From Actinomycetota bacterium (GTDB lineage: Bacteria; Actinomycetota; Acidimicrobiia; Acidimicrobiales; Ilumatobacteraceae), in the NCBI GenBank assembly GCA_963169665.1, contig CAUJET010000147.1, positions 55,406 through 119,405 of the forward strand: 64,000 nt of DNA, read 5' to 3'. Below the pieces are notes generated by a model. It was given only the letters and a program-made list of their open reading frames with translations. It was not told the DNA's origin and did not search any database. Positions 52,358 through 62,965 of the stretch are shown here, piece by piece (position 1 is the first letter of the stretch; each line of letters opens with the position of its first letter). Both the position numbers and the translations under genes were made by a program.

Positions 52358-53527
52358 TCAGTGCGGGTGGGCGTCGTGGCCGTGACCGGGGTCGAGGTGG
52401 CCGGCCTCGTAGTGCGCGCGCAGGACGTCGATGCCGAAGTCGAGGTGGGGGTTGCGCCACACGGTGTGCACATGGTTGGTGTTGCGCTGGGTGTTGTCGT
52501 ACTCGGCCAGCAGGTCGGCACCCTGCACCCGGTAGTAGTGGCCCTCGCCCGCCTCCAGCCCACCGGCCCATGCGAACCTGAGCGCGCCGAGCGCCTCGTC
52601 GGTGGCGTACTTCGCCGTCTCCAGGTCAGCGAGTTCGTCGGGCACGCGACGCACGTACACGTCGAGCAGTGCGCGCAGGATCTCGCGCTGATCCTCGCGC
52701 AGCGCACCGGCGCTCACGCCCACGGGTTCACGCGTCAGGCGCACGGCCTCGACGTGTTCGGCGGTCAGCCCGAGGCTCGTCTCGGTCATCGTCTGCACCG
52801 CGTCGAACCTGGCCCGCTCCGCGCCCTCGAACTGCTGCCGCCACACCGCGCCGAGCGGGAGCGGCAGGTCGCCGTCGCCGAGGCCGAACGACGGGCGGTT
52901 CGCGCTCACGAGATCGGTCGGCGCGACCGGGGCCAGCAACGCAGCGTGCAACTGGGCCTCGTCGAGCGAGCGGACGAGCTCGCGACCGAGATCCTCCGCG
53001 CCGCCGAGCGGTCGCAGCAGATGCGGCCCGAGCAGGGGCGTCGACGCGGGGTCGGCACCGAGGAAGATCGGGGTGGTGCCGACCACCTCCCCGCCGACGA
53101 TCACGTGGTTCACCGACGCGTGGTGGCCGCCGAAGCGCCAGCCCCAGGGATCGTCGCCGGCCGGGTCCCCGAAGATGCGCACGAAGTACATGCCCGGATC
53201 GCGGCCGCGTTCACGCCCGAACGTCGACGTCCACCCCTCCGACGCGTCGAGCACGTTCTCGAGCCCCATCACCGTCGTGAGCGTGGTGTACGCGGCCCGG
53301 GAGAGCCCCGAGGCGACGAGGCGGTGCGTCAGCCGGTGCTGGTGCGGTCGCATCCACGTGAGCGGGAGCCCGCCGTGGTCGGTGGGCGTGTAGAAGAAGC
53401 GCGTGCGCTCCTCGTGGTCGGAGAAGGGCCAGCGAGCGAGGTCGGACTGGCTCGCGTCGAGCGACTCGAGCAGCGCGTTCGCCGCATCGGCCATCCTCGA
53501 GGCCACGTCCCGGCGCGGGTTCGTCAT
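52358..53527 (-). CDS. DUF3500 family protein
   Basis: A 389-aa protein with the DUF3500 signature WRFGGHHASVNHVIVGG and GYY-type elements (GEGHYYRVQGADLLAEYDN). His-rich sites (FGGHH, NTNHVHTVWRN) may bind metal. The C-terminus ends DPGHGHDAHPH, a likely metal-binding tail. No signal peptide; probably soluble. It ends 20 bp from the convergent MBL gene with no hairpin between them, and begins 83 bp before the disA stop. Its function is unknown. Confidence 0.85.
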   Translation of the reverse strand: MTNPRRDVASRMADAANALLESLDASQSDLARWPFSDHEERTRFFYTPTDHGGLPLTWMRPHQHRLTHRLVASGLSRAAYTTLTTVMGLENVLDASEGWTSTFGRERGRDPGMYFVRIFGDPAGDDPWGWRFGGHHASVNHVIVGGEVVGTTPIFLGADPASTPLLGPHLLRPLGGAEDLGRELVRSLDEAQLHAALLAPVAPTDLVSANRPSFGLGDGDLPLPLGAVWRQQFEGAERARFDAVQTMTETSLGLTAEHVEAVRLTREPVGVSAGALREDQREILRALLDVYVRRVPDELADLETAKYATDEALGALRFAWAGGLEAGEGHYYRVQGADLLAEYDNTQRNTNHVHTVWRNPHLDFGIDVLRAHYEAGHLDPGHGHDAHPH

Positions 53528-53610
53528 CGTCGTCGTCCTCCGCGTCCCTCGGCGTCCCTCGTCGATCTCCGTCGCCGGAACCGTACGCCCCGACGGGAGC
53601 GCCGCGACGA

Positions 53611-54603
53611 TCAGGAGTACTGGTCGAGGATGCTGGTCTCGGTGAGCCGGTCGAGGGTGTCCTTGATCGTCTCGGCGAGGTCGTGGTCGACGCCGGGCAC
53701 CGAGGCGATCTCGTCGACGGTGGCGCGCTGCAACCGGGCCAGTTCACCGAAGCGGTCGACGACGGCCATCGCGAGCGTCGGGGTGACGCGGCCGACGCGG
53801 GCGAGCAGCCGCAGACCACGGGGCGATGCCGGGTCGTCACCTTCGAGGCCGCTGCCCGCGTAGTTGCCGGTGATCGTGGGGTAGTCGACGGCCACGAGTT
53901 CGATCTCGTCGTCGATCTCGCCGTACACCTCGTCGAGCTGCAGGCGGAGGAGGCGTGCGTCGACGCCGAGCTCGACGATCATGGTCTCGAGCTCGGTGGC
54001 GATGCGGTGGACCATGTCGCCACGCTGGACGACGGCGGCGACGTCGCGCACGGTGACGACGTCCTCGAGCTCGTTCGCGGTGAGCGCGCTGAGCGCGTCG
54101 TCGAGTCGGGCCTTGTACCGCTCGAGCGTCTGCAGCGCCTGGTTCGCCCGGTCGAGCAGGCGGCTGATGTCCTGCAGCTGGTGCTTCACCCCGCCCGCGT
54201 AGACGTTGATGACGCTCATCTCCTCGCTGACGCTCACCACGGGCACGAGCAACGATCGAGCGACGCGCTCGGCGGTGCGGTGGCGGGTGCCGGTCTCGCT
54301 CGTGGGCACCGTGGGATCGGGCACCAGGTGGACGTTGGCGCGAGCGATGCGGGTGGCATCGGCGCTGAGGATGATCGCGCCGTCCATCTTCGCCAGCTCG
54401 CTCAGGCGCTGCGGGCTGTACGGCGCGTCGAGCAGGAAGCCGCCGCTGCAGATGGCGAGCACGTCGGGGCCGTCGCCGACGACGACCAGCGCGCCCATCT
54501 TGGCGCGCACCACGCGATCGAGCCCGTCGCGGAGCGGCGTCCCCGGTGCGACCGTGGCCAGGGCGGTGTGCAGTGCATCGGCGGCCGGGCCGAGGGTCGT
54601 CAT
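53611..54603 (-). CDS. disA: DNA integrity scanning diadenylate cyclase
   Basis: A 330-aa protein that makes cyclic di-AMP from two ATP and tracks along DNA. The catalytic DGA motif (Asp74-Gly75-Ala76) and RHR motif (Arg107-His108-Arg109) are intact, matching B. subtilis DisA within one residue. The middle helical segment (about 150-260) forms the octamer spine and the C-terminal HhH domain (about 270-330; IASVPGVDHDLAETIKDTLDRL) binds DNA. The ATG at 54603 is the usual start; the frame upstream is inside radA. It follows radA by 10 bp and they should be co-transcribed. Confidence 0.97.
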   Translation of the reverse strand: MTTLGPAADALHTALATVAPGTPLRDGLDRVVRAKMGALVVVGDGPDVLAICSGGFLLDAPYSPQRLSELAKMDGAIILSADATRIARANVHLVPDPTVPTSETGTRHRTAERVARSLLVPVVSVSEEMSVINVYAGGVKHQLQDISRLLDRANQALQTLERYKARLDDALSALTANELEDVVTVRDVAAVVQRGDMVHRIATELETMIVELGVDARLLRLQLDEVYGEIDDEIELVAVDYPTITGNYAGSGLEGDDPASPRGLRLLARVGRVTPTLAMAVVDRFGELARLQRATVDEIASVPGVDHDLAETIKDTLDRLTETSILDQYS

Positions 54604-54613
54604 GGACCGGAGT

Positions 54614-55966
54614 CTACGGAGAAGCGAGTCCGGCTGCTGCGAGGGCCTGGGCCACGGTGGCGACGCGGAGCAGTTGCATGCCCTCGATGCCCGCCGGTGA
54701 GTTGGCGGGCACGATCGCCCGCCGGAACCCGAGCCGCGAGGCCTCGATGAGCCGCCGCTTGGCGTGCGACACCTGACGGATCTCACCCGCGAGACCGACC
54801 TCGCCGAACACGACCAGGTCGGGCGGCAACGGGTGGTTCGCGATCGCGCTGCAGAGCGCGAGGCACAGGGCGAGGTCGGCCCCGGGCTCGCCGAGCTTCA
54901 CACCGCCCACGGCGGACACGTAGACCTCGTAGTTGGCGGTGAGCACCCGCGCTCGGCGCTCCAGCACCGCGAGCAGCAGGGCGAGGCGACCCGGGTCGAG
55001 CCCCTGGGCGCTGCGCCGTGGGGATCCGCCCGCCTGGTGCTGGGTGGTGAGCGCCTGCACCTCCACGAGCAGCGGGCGCTGGCCCTCGAGCGTCGGCAGC
55101 ACCGCGGATCCGGCCACGCCGGTGCGGCGATCGGCGAGGAACAGCTGGCTCGCGTCGGGCACGCCGACGAGGCCCTCCTCCACCATCTCGAACAGGCCGA
55201 GCTCGTCGGTGGGACCGAACCGGTTCTTCACCGCGCGGAGCAGCCGGAGCGAGTGGTGCCGGTCGCCCTCGAAGCTGAGCACCACGTCGACCACGTGCTC
55301 GAGCGTGCGCGGTCCGGCGAGGCCGCCCTCCTTGGTGACGTGGCCGACGAGCACCACCGGCACGCCGCGTGTCTTCGCCTCGTGCACGAGGCGCGCCGCG
55401 CAGCCGCGCACCTGGACGATGCTGCCCGGCGCCGAGCTGAGCTCGGGGTCGGCGACGGTCTGGATGCTGTCGATCACGACCAGGCTCGGACGCACCTCGT
55501 CGAACGCGGTGACGATGTGCGGGATCATCGTCTCGGCGAGCAGCCACAGGTCGGGCCGCAGGGCCCCGAGCCGCTCGGCGCGCAGGCGCACCTGGGGGCC
55601 GCTCTCCTCGGCGCTGACGTAGAGGCTGCGCCCGGGCCAGGCGGCGAGCAGCTGCAGCAACAGGGTGCTCTTGCCGATGCCCGGCTCACCGCCGAGCAGG
55701 GTGACCGAGCCGGGGACGAGGCCGATGCCGAGCACCCGGTCGAGTTCGCCGATGCCGGTGGGCCGCGGCCCGCCCAGGTCGCCCGGGACGTCGGAGATGG
55801 GGACGGCGACCGCCGACGGGGCGAGCAGCGAGAGTGCAACGGGCTCGGGACCCTCCACGTCCTCGACGAGGGTGTTCCAGGCCTGGCACGTGATGCACTG
55901 ACCCGCCCACTTCGGGAACGAGGAGCCGCAGTCGCTGCAGCGATAGACGAGTCGGAGCTTTGCCAC
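54614..55966 (-). CDS. radA: DNA repair protein RadA
   Basis: A 450-aa RecA-like helicase that helps process recombination intermediates. N-terminal zinc finger with Cys10, Cys13, Cys24, Cys27 (CSDCGSSFPKW). The ATPase core carries Walker A GGEPGIGKST at 92-101 and the RadA-specific KNRFG at 247-251. A C-terminal Lon-protease-like domain covers the last about 150 residues. The start ATG 55966 is clear. It lies between an LppM-like gene and disA. RadA-disA neighbourhood is common in spore-formers and actinobacteria. Confidence 0.97.
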   Translation of the reverse strand: MAKLRLVYRCSDCGSSFPKWAGQCITCQAWNTLVEDVEGPEPVALSLLAPSAVAVPISDVPGDLGGPRPTGIGELDRVLGIGLVPGSVTLLGGEPGIGKSTLLLQLLAAWPGRSLYVSAEESGPQVRLRAERLGALRPDLWLLAETMIPHIVTAFDEVRPSLVVIDSIQTVADPELSSAPGSIVQVRGCAARLVHEAKTRGVPVVLVGHVTKEGGLAGPRTLEHVVDVVLSFEGDRHHSLRLLRAVKNRFGPTDELGLFEMVEEGLVGVPDASQLFLADRRTGVAGSAVLPTLEGQRPLLVEVQALTTQHQAGGSPRRSAQGLDPGRLALLLAVLERRARVLTANYEVYVSAVGGVKLGEPGADLALCLALCSAIANHPLPPDLVVFGEVGLAGEIRQVSHAKRRLIEASRLGFRRAIVPANSPAGIEGMQLLRVATVAQALAAAGLASP

Positions 55967-55988
55967 GGTGGGGACCTTATTGACGGGG

Positions 55989-56024
55989 TGTGACGCGAGG
56001 AGTGACGCGAGGTGTGACGCGAGG
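55989..56024. repeat. Three 12-bp tandem repeats upstream of radA
   Basis: TGTGACGCGAGG repeated three times (the middle copy has one changed base). It lies in the 63-bp gap just upstream of the radA start on the minus strand. Its function is unknown; it would fall in the leader of the radA message. Confidence 0.7.
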
Positions 56025-56029
56025 GCCGG

Positions 56030-56995
56030 TCAGCGCGGACGCGACGGGTCGTCCTGGTACACGCGCTCGTAGGGGTGGTCGGTCAGCCCGCGTCCGCCGC
56101 CGCGGCGCGAGCCGCGGCCCCGCCCGCCGCCGAACCCCTGCTCCAGACGGCGCATCGACCGGTGCCGCCGGCGTTGGCGGCGTGCGACGAGCACGATCCC
56201 GACCAGCGCGGCGGCGACCCAGGCGACGAGCGCGATGAACAGCACCGTGGCCAGCACCGGCCAGGCGCCGCCGCGTTCGAGCGACTTCACCGAGGTCGCT
56301 GCGATCACGGTGTCGGAGCCGTCCATGGCGATGGGCCAGTCGACGACCGACCCTGCCTCGTCGGAGTCGGTCTCGCCCCCGTCTGCGTCGTCCCCGTCGG
56401 TCGCGCCCGGAGCGGCAGCGGTCACCTGGCCCGTCGTGCCACCGACGTCGCCGGGCAGGTGCACACGCAGCACCACGCCCACCGTGTCGACCGCGGGCGC
56501 GCCGGAGGCAGCGATCTGCTCGGCGTAGGGCGTGCCGCCGACGGTCGCCAATAGGTCGGGGTCGGCGAAGGCGTCGAGTCCGCCGTCGAGGCGACCGGTG
56601 CCGGTGACGGTGTAGGTGATGTCGCTGATCGTCGCGACCCGCTGGATCGAGATCGCCTGCAGCGGGCCGGACGGGCCGTTCAGCGTCGACAGCAGCGCGG
56701 TCGCCTGCTCGGGCGTGTCGAAGGGGTGCACGATCGTGAGCGACAGCCCGCCCGACGCCGTGGGCTCGGCCCCCTCGGTCGACCAACCGGCGGCGGCGAG
56801 GTCGTCGGTGCGCAGATCCTCGGCCAGGCCCGGCGCAGCCGCCACCACGTCAGCGTCGGCCACCACGACGACGGAGAGTTCGCCGCTGCCGTTCTCGCTG
56901 ACGTCCACGTCGACGGTGACGTCGACCCGGCACGCCGTCAGCACCAGCGCACTCAACGCCAGCGCCAGCGACCCGAGCCGGCGAGAGGGGCGCAT
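56030..56995 (-). CDS. LppM-like lipoprotein with membrane anchor
   Basis: A 321-aa protein. The signal peptide ends LTAC, a lipobox, with RVDVTVDVDVSENGSGEL following, the start of the LppM domain of actinobacteria. The ectodomain covers about 20-240. One helix near the C-terminus (VLATVLFIALVAWVAAALVGIVLVA) precedes a basic cytoplasmic tail (RRQRRRHRSMRR, then Gly/Arg-rich). Start ATG 56995; GTG 57007 is an alternative. It is the gene next to radA and downstream of clpC. LppM in mycobacteria is linked to envelope lipid handling and host interaction; here no specific role can be named. Confidence 0.8.
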   Translation of the reverse strand: MRPSRRLGSLALALSALVLTACRVDVTVDVDVSENGSGELSVVVVADADVVAAAPGLAEDLRTDDLAAAGWSTEGAEPTASGGLSLTIVHPFDTPEQATALLSTLNGPSGPLQAISIQRVATISDITYTVTGTGRLDGGLDAFADPDLLATVGGTPYAEQIAASGAPAVDTVGVVLRVHLPGDVGGTTGQVTAAAPGATDGDDADGGETDSDEAGSVVDWPIAMDGSDTVIAATSVKSLERGGAWPVLATVLFIALVAWVAAALVGIVLVARRQRRRHRSMRRLEQGFGGGRGRGSRRGGGRGLTDHPYERVYQDDPSRPR

Positions 56996-57084
56996 CGGTC
57001 GGGTCACGGCGCCGATTCTGTCAGCTCCCGTCGTCGTACGGTCGCGTCCCCGTGGGATCACTGGCGAACCGGTCCCGGACGCGA

Positions 57085-57118
57085 CGATGCGGGCGGCCCC
57101 GGGGGACCGCCCGCATCG
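57085..57118 (-). terminator. Hairpin after clpC
   Basis: A perfect 12-bp stem (57085-57096 with 57107-57118) and a 10-base loop, between the clpC stop and the LppM-like gene. It probably ends the clpC message. Confidence 0.65.
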
Positions 57119-57163
57119 AACGTCGTACCTGTCGGTTGGGCGCCGGCCGTGCGGCACCGAGGG

Positions 57164-59719
<2,556 letters not shown>

Positions 59720-59868
59720 GACGGAAGTGTATCGGGGGTCGCCGGGAGCAACGTGGCAGAGACAGGGGGCCATCAAGCCCATTCGCGGTGACACCTGTGA
59801 CGCCTGCCCCGGGAATATCCGGAGCGCTGTTCGTGGTGGACACCCCCGCTGACCTAGCCTTGCCCCCC

Positions 59869-60846
59869 ATGGCGCAGCTGCCGTTCTTCACGCTCCCGGG
59901 CATGCCTGGTGACGTCGAACGCATCGAGGCCGCGCTCGTCGAATCGGTGCGCACGCCCGATGCGTATCTCAACGACATCGCCTCCCATCTCATCGTCGCC
60001 GGCGGCAAGCGCCTGCGCCCGGTGCTGACCCTCGTGGCCGCACAGATCGCGGACGGTCCGGCGAGCGACGACGCTGTCCAGGGAGGCATCGCCTGCGAGC
60101 TCGTGCAGACGGGGTCGCTGTACCACGACGACGTCATGGACGAAGCGCCGACGCGTCGCGGCGTCGAGACGGTGAACGCCAAGTGGGGCAACCTGCAGGC
60201 CATCCTCGCCGGCGACTTCCTGCTCTCTCGGGCGTCGGAGATCGCGGCCTCGCTCGGCACCGAGGTGGCCGCGTTGTTGGCTCGCACGATCGGCCGCTTG
60301 TGCGAGGGCCAGATCGAGGAGCTGCGGCACACGTACAACGCGGCTCGCCCCGAGGCGTCGTACCTCGCGTCGATCGCCGGCAAGACGGCGTCGCTGTACG
60401 CCACGTCGGCCCGCATCGGCGGGATCGTCGCCGGCTTCGACCGGCCGACGATCGACACGCTCACCGAGTACGGCGAGGCGTTCGGCATGGTCTTCCAGAT
60501 CGTCGACGACCTGCTCGACATCACGGCCACCGACGAGGCCCTCGGCAAGCCGGCCGGCCACGACATGGTGGAGGGCGTCTACACGCTGCCCGTGCTGCGC
60601 ACCCTCCAGGCGGGTGGCATCGCGGCCGCGTCGCTGCTCGACATCCTCGGCCGGCCGCTCGAGCCGAGCGAGCGCGAGAAGGCGCTCGAGATCGTGCGCA
60701 CCCGCGGCGGTGTCGCCAGCGCGCTCACCACGGCGCGCGAGTGGGCGGCCAAGGCCGTCACGGCGTGCGACCCGCTGCCGAGCAGCCGGGCGACCGACGC
60801 CCTGCGGTCCGCGCCCGAGGCGCTGCTCGCCAGCCTCGACGTCTGA
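59869..60846 (+). CDS. Trans-polyprenyl diphosphate synthase
   Basis: A 325-aa prenyl transferase that extends allylic diphosphates with isopentenyl diphosphate. The first aspartate-rich motif is HDDVMDEAPTRRG, the second VDDLLDITATDE, and GGKRLRPVL is the substrate-binding segment near the N-terminus. The residues just before the first motif (TGSLYHDD) are small/aromatic and would set chain length; a medium or long chain such as the hepta- to nonaprenyl tail of menaquinone is plausible. ATG 59869 (MAQLPFFTLPGMPG) was chosen. Divergent from clpC. Confidence 0.92.
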   Translation: MAQLPFFTLPGMPGDVERIEAALVESVRTPDAYLNDIASHLIVAGGKRLRPVLTLVAAQIADGPASDDAVQGGIACELVQTGSLYHDDVMDEAPTRRGVETVNAKWGNLQAILAGDFLLSRASEIAASLGTEVAALLARTIGRLCEGQIEELRHTYNAARPEASYLASIAGKTASLYATSARIGGIVAGFDRPTIDTLTEYGEAFGMVFQIVDDLLDITATDEALGKPAGHDMVEGVYTLPVLRTLQAGGIAAASLLDILGRPLEPSEREKALEIVRTRGGVASALTTAREWAAKAVTACDPLPSSRATDALRSAPEALLASLDV

Positions 60847-60872
60847 CCACCGCCATCGTCGGCGTACCCACA

Positions 60873-60981
60873 GCGTTTGGTCGCTGAAGCACGACATGCG
60901 TGCATTCGCGCTCAATCGCGAATCGGGATCGGGTGCGTTTGGTCGCTCAAGCACGACATGCGTGCATTCGCGCTCAATCGC
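60873..60981. repeat. Two 47-bp direct repeats
   Basis: Copies at 60873-60919 and 60935-60981 differ at one base; 15 bp separate them. Each contains an imperfect inverted element around ATGCG. They lie between the prenyl synthase stop and the convergent ArsR gene, and the second copy includes the ArsR stop codon. It may be a terminator-like or REP-like unit. Confidence 0.85.
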
Positions 60982-61324
60982 TGCGGCGGCGGGTGGCGGC
61001 GCTCAGACGGTCGAGACGTCGGTCCCACTTGGGGCCGGTGGTCAGCAGCCAGCCCACCGCGTCGGCGAGGCACTCGGTGGTCGCTCGATAGCGGACGTCG
61101 CGGCCCTCGCGCTCGGCGGCCACCATGCCGGCGTCGGCCATCACCTGCAGGTGCTTGACGATCGCCTGGCGGGAGATGGTGAAGTCGGCAGCGAGTTCGG
61201 TCGCGGTGCGCGGGCCGTCCTGCACGAGCGTCTCGATCAGCCGCCGACGCGTCGGATCGGCGAGCACGCCGAACAGGCGGTCGAGCATGCCCGGGTCCGA
61301 CTCACCCGTCCGGCGGCCGCTCAC
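60974..61324 (-). CDS. ArsR-family winged-helix regulator
   Basis: A 116-aa DNA-binding protein. [17 protein letters not shown] and [50 protein letters not shown] form the winged helix, of the type often paired with SRPBCC proteins. No metal cysteines are visible, so it is not a metal sensor of the ArsR class. GTG 61324 overlaps the SRPBCC gene stop (GTGA). Its likely operators are the two inverted repeats at 61734-61749 and 61773-61798. It is expected to repress its own operon and perhaps clpP. Confidence 0.9.
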   Translation of the reverse strand: MSGRRTGESDPGMLDRLFGVLADPTRRRLIETLVQDGPRTATELAADFTISRQAIVKHLQVMADAGMVAAEREGRDVRYRATTECLADAVGWLLTTGPKWDRRLDRLSAATRRRSD

Positions 61325-61719
61325 GTCCGTGCGAGCGCGGCCGTGCCGAGGCACAACACGAGCAGGCGCACGTCCCAGGCGATCGACGCCCGGGCCGAGG
61401 CGGCGCCGGCGCACGCGAAGGTCTCGGTGATCCGCAGTCCGGTGCGGTCGTCGCCCGGCACCACCTCGATCGCCACCTCCGATCGCTCGTCGTCGGTCCA
61501 CCACTCGAACACGACTCGCCGGCCGTGCTCCACGGTGTGCACACGGACATCGCGGTGTTCGCCGTCGTCGACCACGGTGCCGTCGGCGCCCGGACCGACC
61601 TCGACGGCGCTCTCGTCGACGAGCCACTCCGCCCACCGTCGACCGTCGGCGATGAGCGCCCACAGTTCCTCTTCGGAAAGGTCGAGTTCGACGTGTCGTG
61701 TGACGGAGGCGCGATCCAT
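61321..61719 (-). CDS. SRPBCC/AHSA1-like protein
   Basis: A 132-aa protein with the START/AHSA1 fold: [49 protein letters not shown] and [10 protein letters not shown]. Such proteins hold hydrophobic ligands. It is the first gene of a two-gene operon with the ArsR regulator, a pairing common in actinobacteria, in which the SRPBCC partner may sense the ligand. ATG 61719 is preferred over an upstream TTG at 61737 because the former sits next to the operator region. Confidence 0.85.
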   Translation of the reverse strand: MDRASVTRHVELDLSEEELWALIADGRRWAEWLVDESAVEVGPGADGTVVDDGEHRDVRVHTVEHGRRVVFEWWTDDERSEVAIEVVPGDDRTGLRITETFACAGAASARASIAWDVRLLVLCLGTAALART

Positions 61720-61733
61720 GCGTCGAGCGTAGC

Positions 61734-61749
61734 GCAACCGCAGGGTTGC
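61734..61749. promoter_or_regulatory. Operator-like inverted repeat, SRPBCC side
   Basis: GCAACC and GGTTGC separated by 4 bases, 15 bp upstream of the SRPBCC ATG. The core is the same as in the second site. Confidence 0.6.
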
Positions 61750-61772
61750 ACATCCGTGGGCGGGCTTCTATG

Positions 61773-61798
61773 GTTGTGCAACCAACCGGTTGCACAAC
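61773..61798. promoter_or_regulatory. Operator-like inverted repeat, clpP side
   Basis: A perfect 11-bp inverted repeat (GTTGTGCAACC and its complement) with a 4-base spacer, 30 bp upstream of the clpP start. It shares its core and spacer length with the site at 61734-61749; the centres are 44 bp apart. Confidence 0.7.
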
Positions 61799-61827
61799 AT
61801 CGATGCGACCCGACCCAGGAGGAACCC

Positions 61828-62475
61828 GTGCTCGTCCCAACCGTCATCGAGTCGACCGCCCGCGGCGAGCGCGCCTTCGACATCTACTCGCGGCTGCTGG
61901 CCAACCGCATCGTGTTCCTCGGCCAGGCGATCGACGACCACGTCGCCAACCTGATCGTGGCCCAGCTGCTCCACCTCGAGTCCGAGGCACCAGGTCAGGA
62001 CATCCAGCTGTACATCAACTCCCCGGGCGGCGACATGACCGGGTTGTTCGCGATCCACGACACGATGCGGTACGTCGCGCCCGACGTCGCGACGATCTGC
62101 GTCGGCCAGGCGGCGTCGGCCGCGGCGGTCCTGCTCGCCGCTGGTGCTCCCGGCAAGCGCTTCACCCTGCCCAACGCCCGCGTGCTGATCCATCAGCCGC
62201 ACGGTGGTGCGCAAGGCCAGTCGGCCGACCTCGAGATCCAGGTGGCCGAGGTGGTCGAGATGCGAACGAGGATGGTCGACATCCTCCACGAGGCGACCGG
62301 ACGGCCGCGCGAGCGACTGGTGGCCGACCTCGATCGCGACTACATCGTGCGCGGCCAGGCGGCGGTCGCCTACGGGCTCGTCGACCACGTGATCGAGCGG
62401 CGTGAGCTGTCGGACCCGATGGCTGCGATCGCCGCCCGTGTCCCGTCGGCCGCCGCGAGTGCGCCCGCTGCCTGA
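61828..62475 (+). CDS. clpP: ATP-dependent Clp protease proteolytic subunit
   Basis: A 215-aa serine peptidase of the Clp complex. The catalytic triad is Ser97 ([12 protein letters not shown]), His122 (VLIHQP) and Asp171 (DLDRDYI), in the same places as in mature E. coli ClpP. The GTG at 61828 has a strong AGGAGG 7-12 bp upstream and was preferred over upstream frames. It starts just after the second operator-like repeat, divergent from the ArsR/SRPBCC pair. In actinobacteria clpP genes normally occur as clpP1P2 next to clpX or tig; a lone copy here suggests an accessory paralogue. Confidence 0.95.
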   Translation: MLVPTVIESTARGERAFDIYSRLLANRIVFLGQAIDDHVANLIVAQLLHLESEAPGQDIQLYINSPGGDMTGLFAIHDTMRYVAPDVATICVGQAASAAAVLLAAGAPGKRFTLPNARVLIHQPHGGAQGQSADLEIQVAEVVEMRTRMVDILHEATGRPRERLVADLDRDYIVRGQAAVAYGLVDHVIERRELSDPMAAIAARVPSAAASAPAA

Positions 62476-62501
62476 CGACGCCGGGGAGATCCGCCGGACG
62501 G

Positions 62502-62942
62502 ATGACTGCGTTCATCAGCGAGGCGGATGGAGGGATGGCGATGCGGTGGTTGCATGAACGCATGACCACCCGACGCTTCGACATCGTCCACCGCGGGCCG
62601 TACCGGTGGTTGGCCACGGCCCTCGGTGCCCGCTCAGCCGCCATCGAGGTCGACGACGCCCGCATCGTCGTCACCTACGGCCCCTGGTTCCGCGCCGTCC
62701 TCCCACGCGTCACGATCGCCGCGGTGGACCTCGACGAGCGCCGCACCATCTCGCGCGGCGTGCACGGATGGCGTGGACGCTGGCTCGTCAACGGCGCCGG
62801 CGTCGGCCTGGTGCGCATTCGCTTCGAGCCCGAGCAGCGCGCCCGCACGATCGGGTACCCCGTCCGACTGCGCGAGCTCGTGGTGAACGTCGCCGACCCG
62901 GCGGCGCTGATCGCCGCACTCGACCCGGCCGAGGTCGGCTGA
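62502..62942 (+). CDS. Hypothetical protein with PH-like beta-rich fold
   Basis: A 146-aa protein. The C-terminal part has alternating strands (AAIEVDDARIVVTYGPWFRAVLPRVTIAAVDL, GLVRIRFEPEQ, LVVNVADPAALIAAL) like small PH-like domains of actinobacteria. No signal or membrane helix. The start could be ATG 62502 or an internal Met at 62562 (MTTRRFDIVHRGPYRW). It follows clpP by 26 bp and may be co-transcribed. I do not recognise a named family. Confidence 0.6.
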   Translation: MTAFISEADGGMAMRWLHERMTTRRFDIVHRGPYRWLATALGARSAAIEVDDARIVVTYGPWFRAVLPRVTIAAVDLDERRTISRGVHGWRGRWLVNGAGVGLVRIRFEPEQRARTIGYPVRLRELVVNVADPAALIAALDPAEVG

Positions 62943-62965
62943 CGACCGGGCGGCGCCCGCGCTCG

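Noticed and set aside
60873..60981. Start of a CRISPR array.
   Set aside because: Only two repeats, with a 15-bp spacer and no cas genes nearby.
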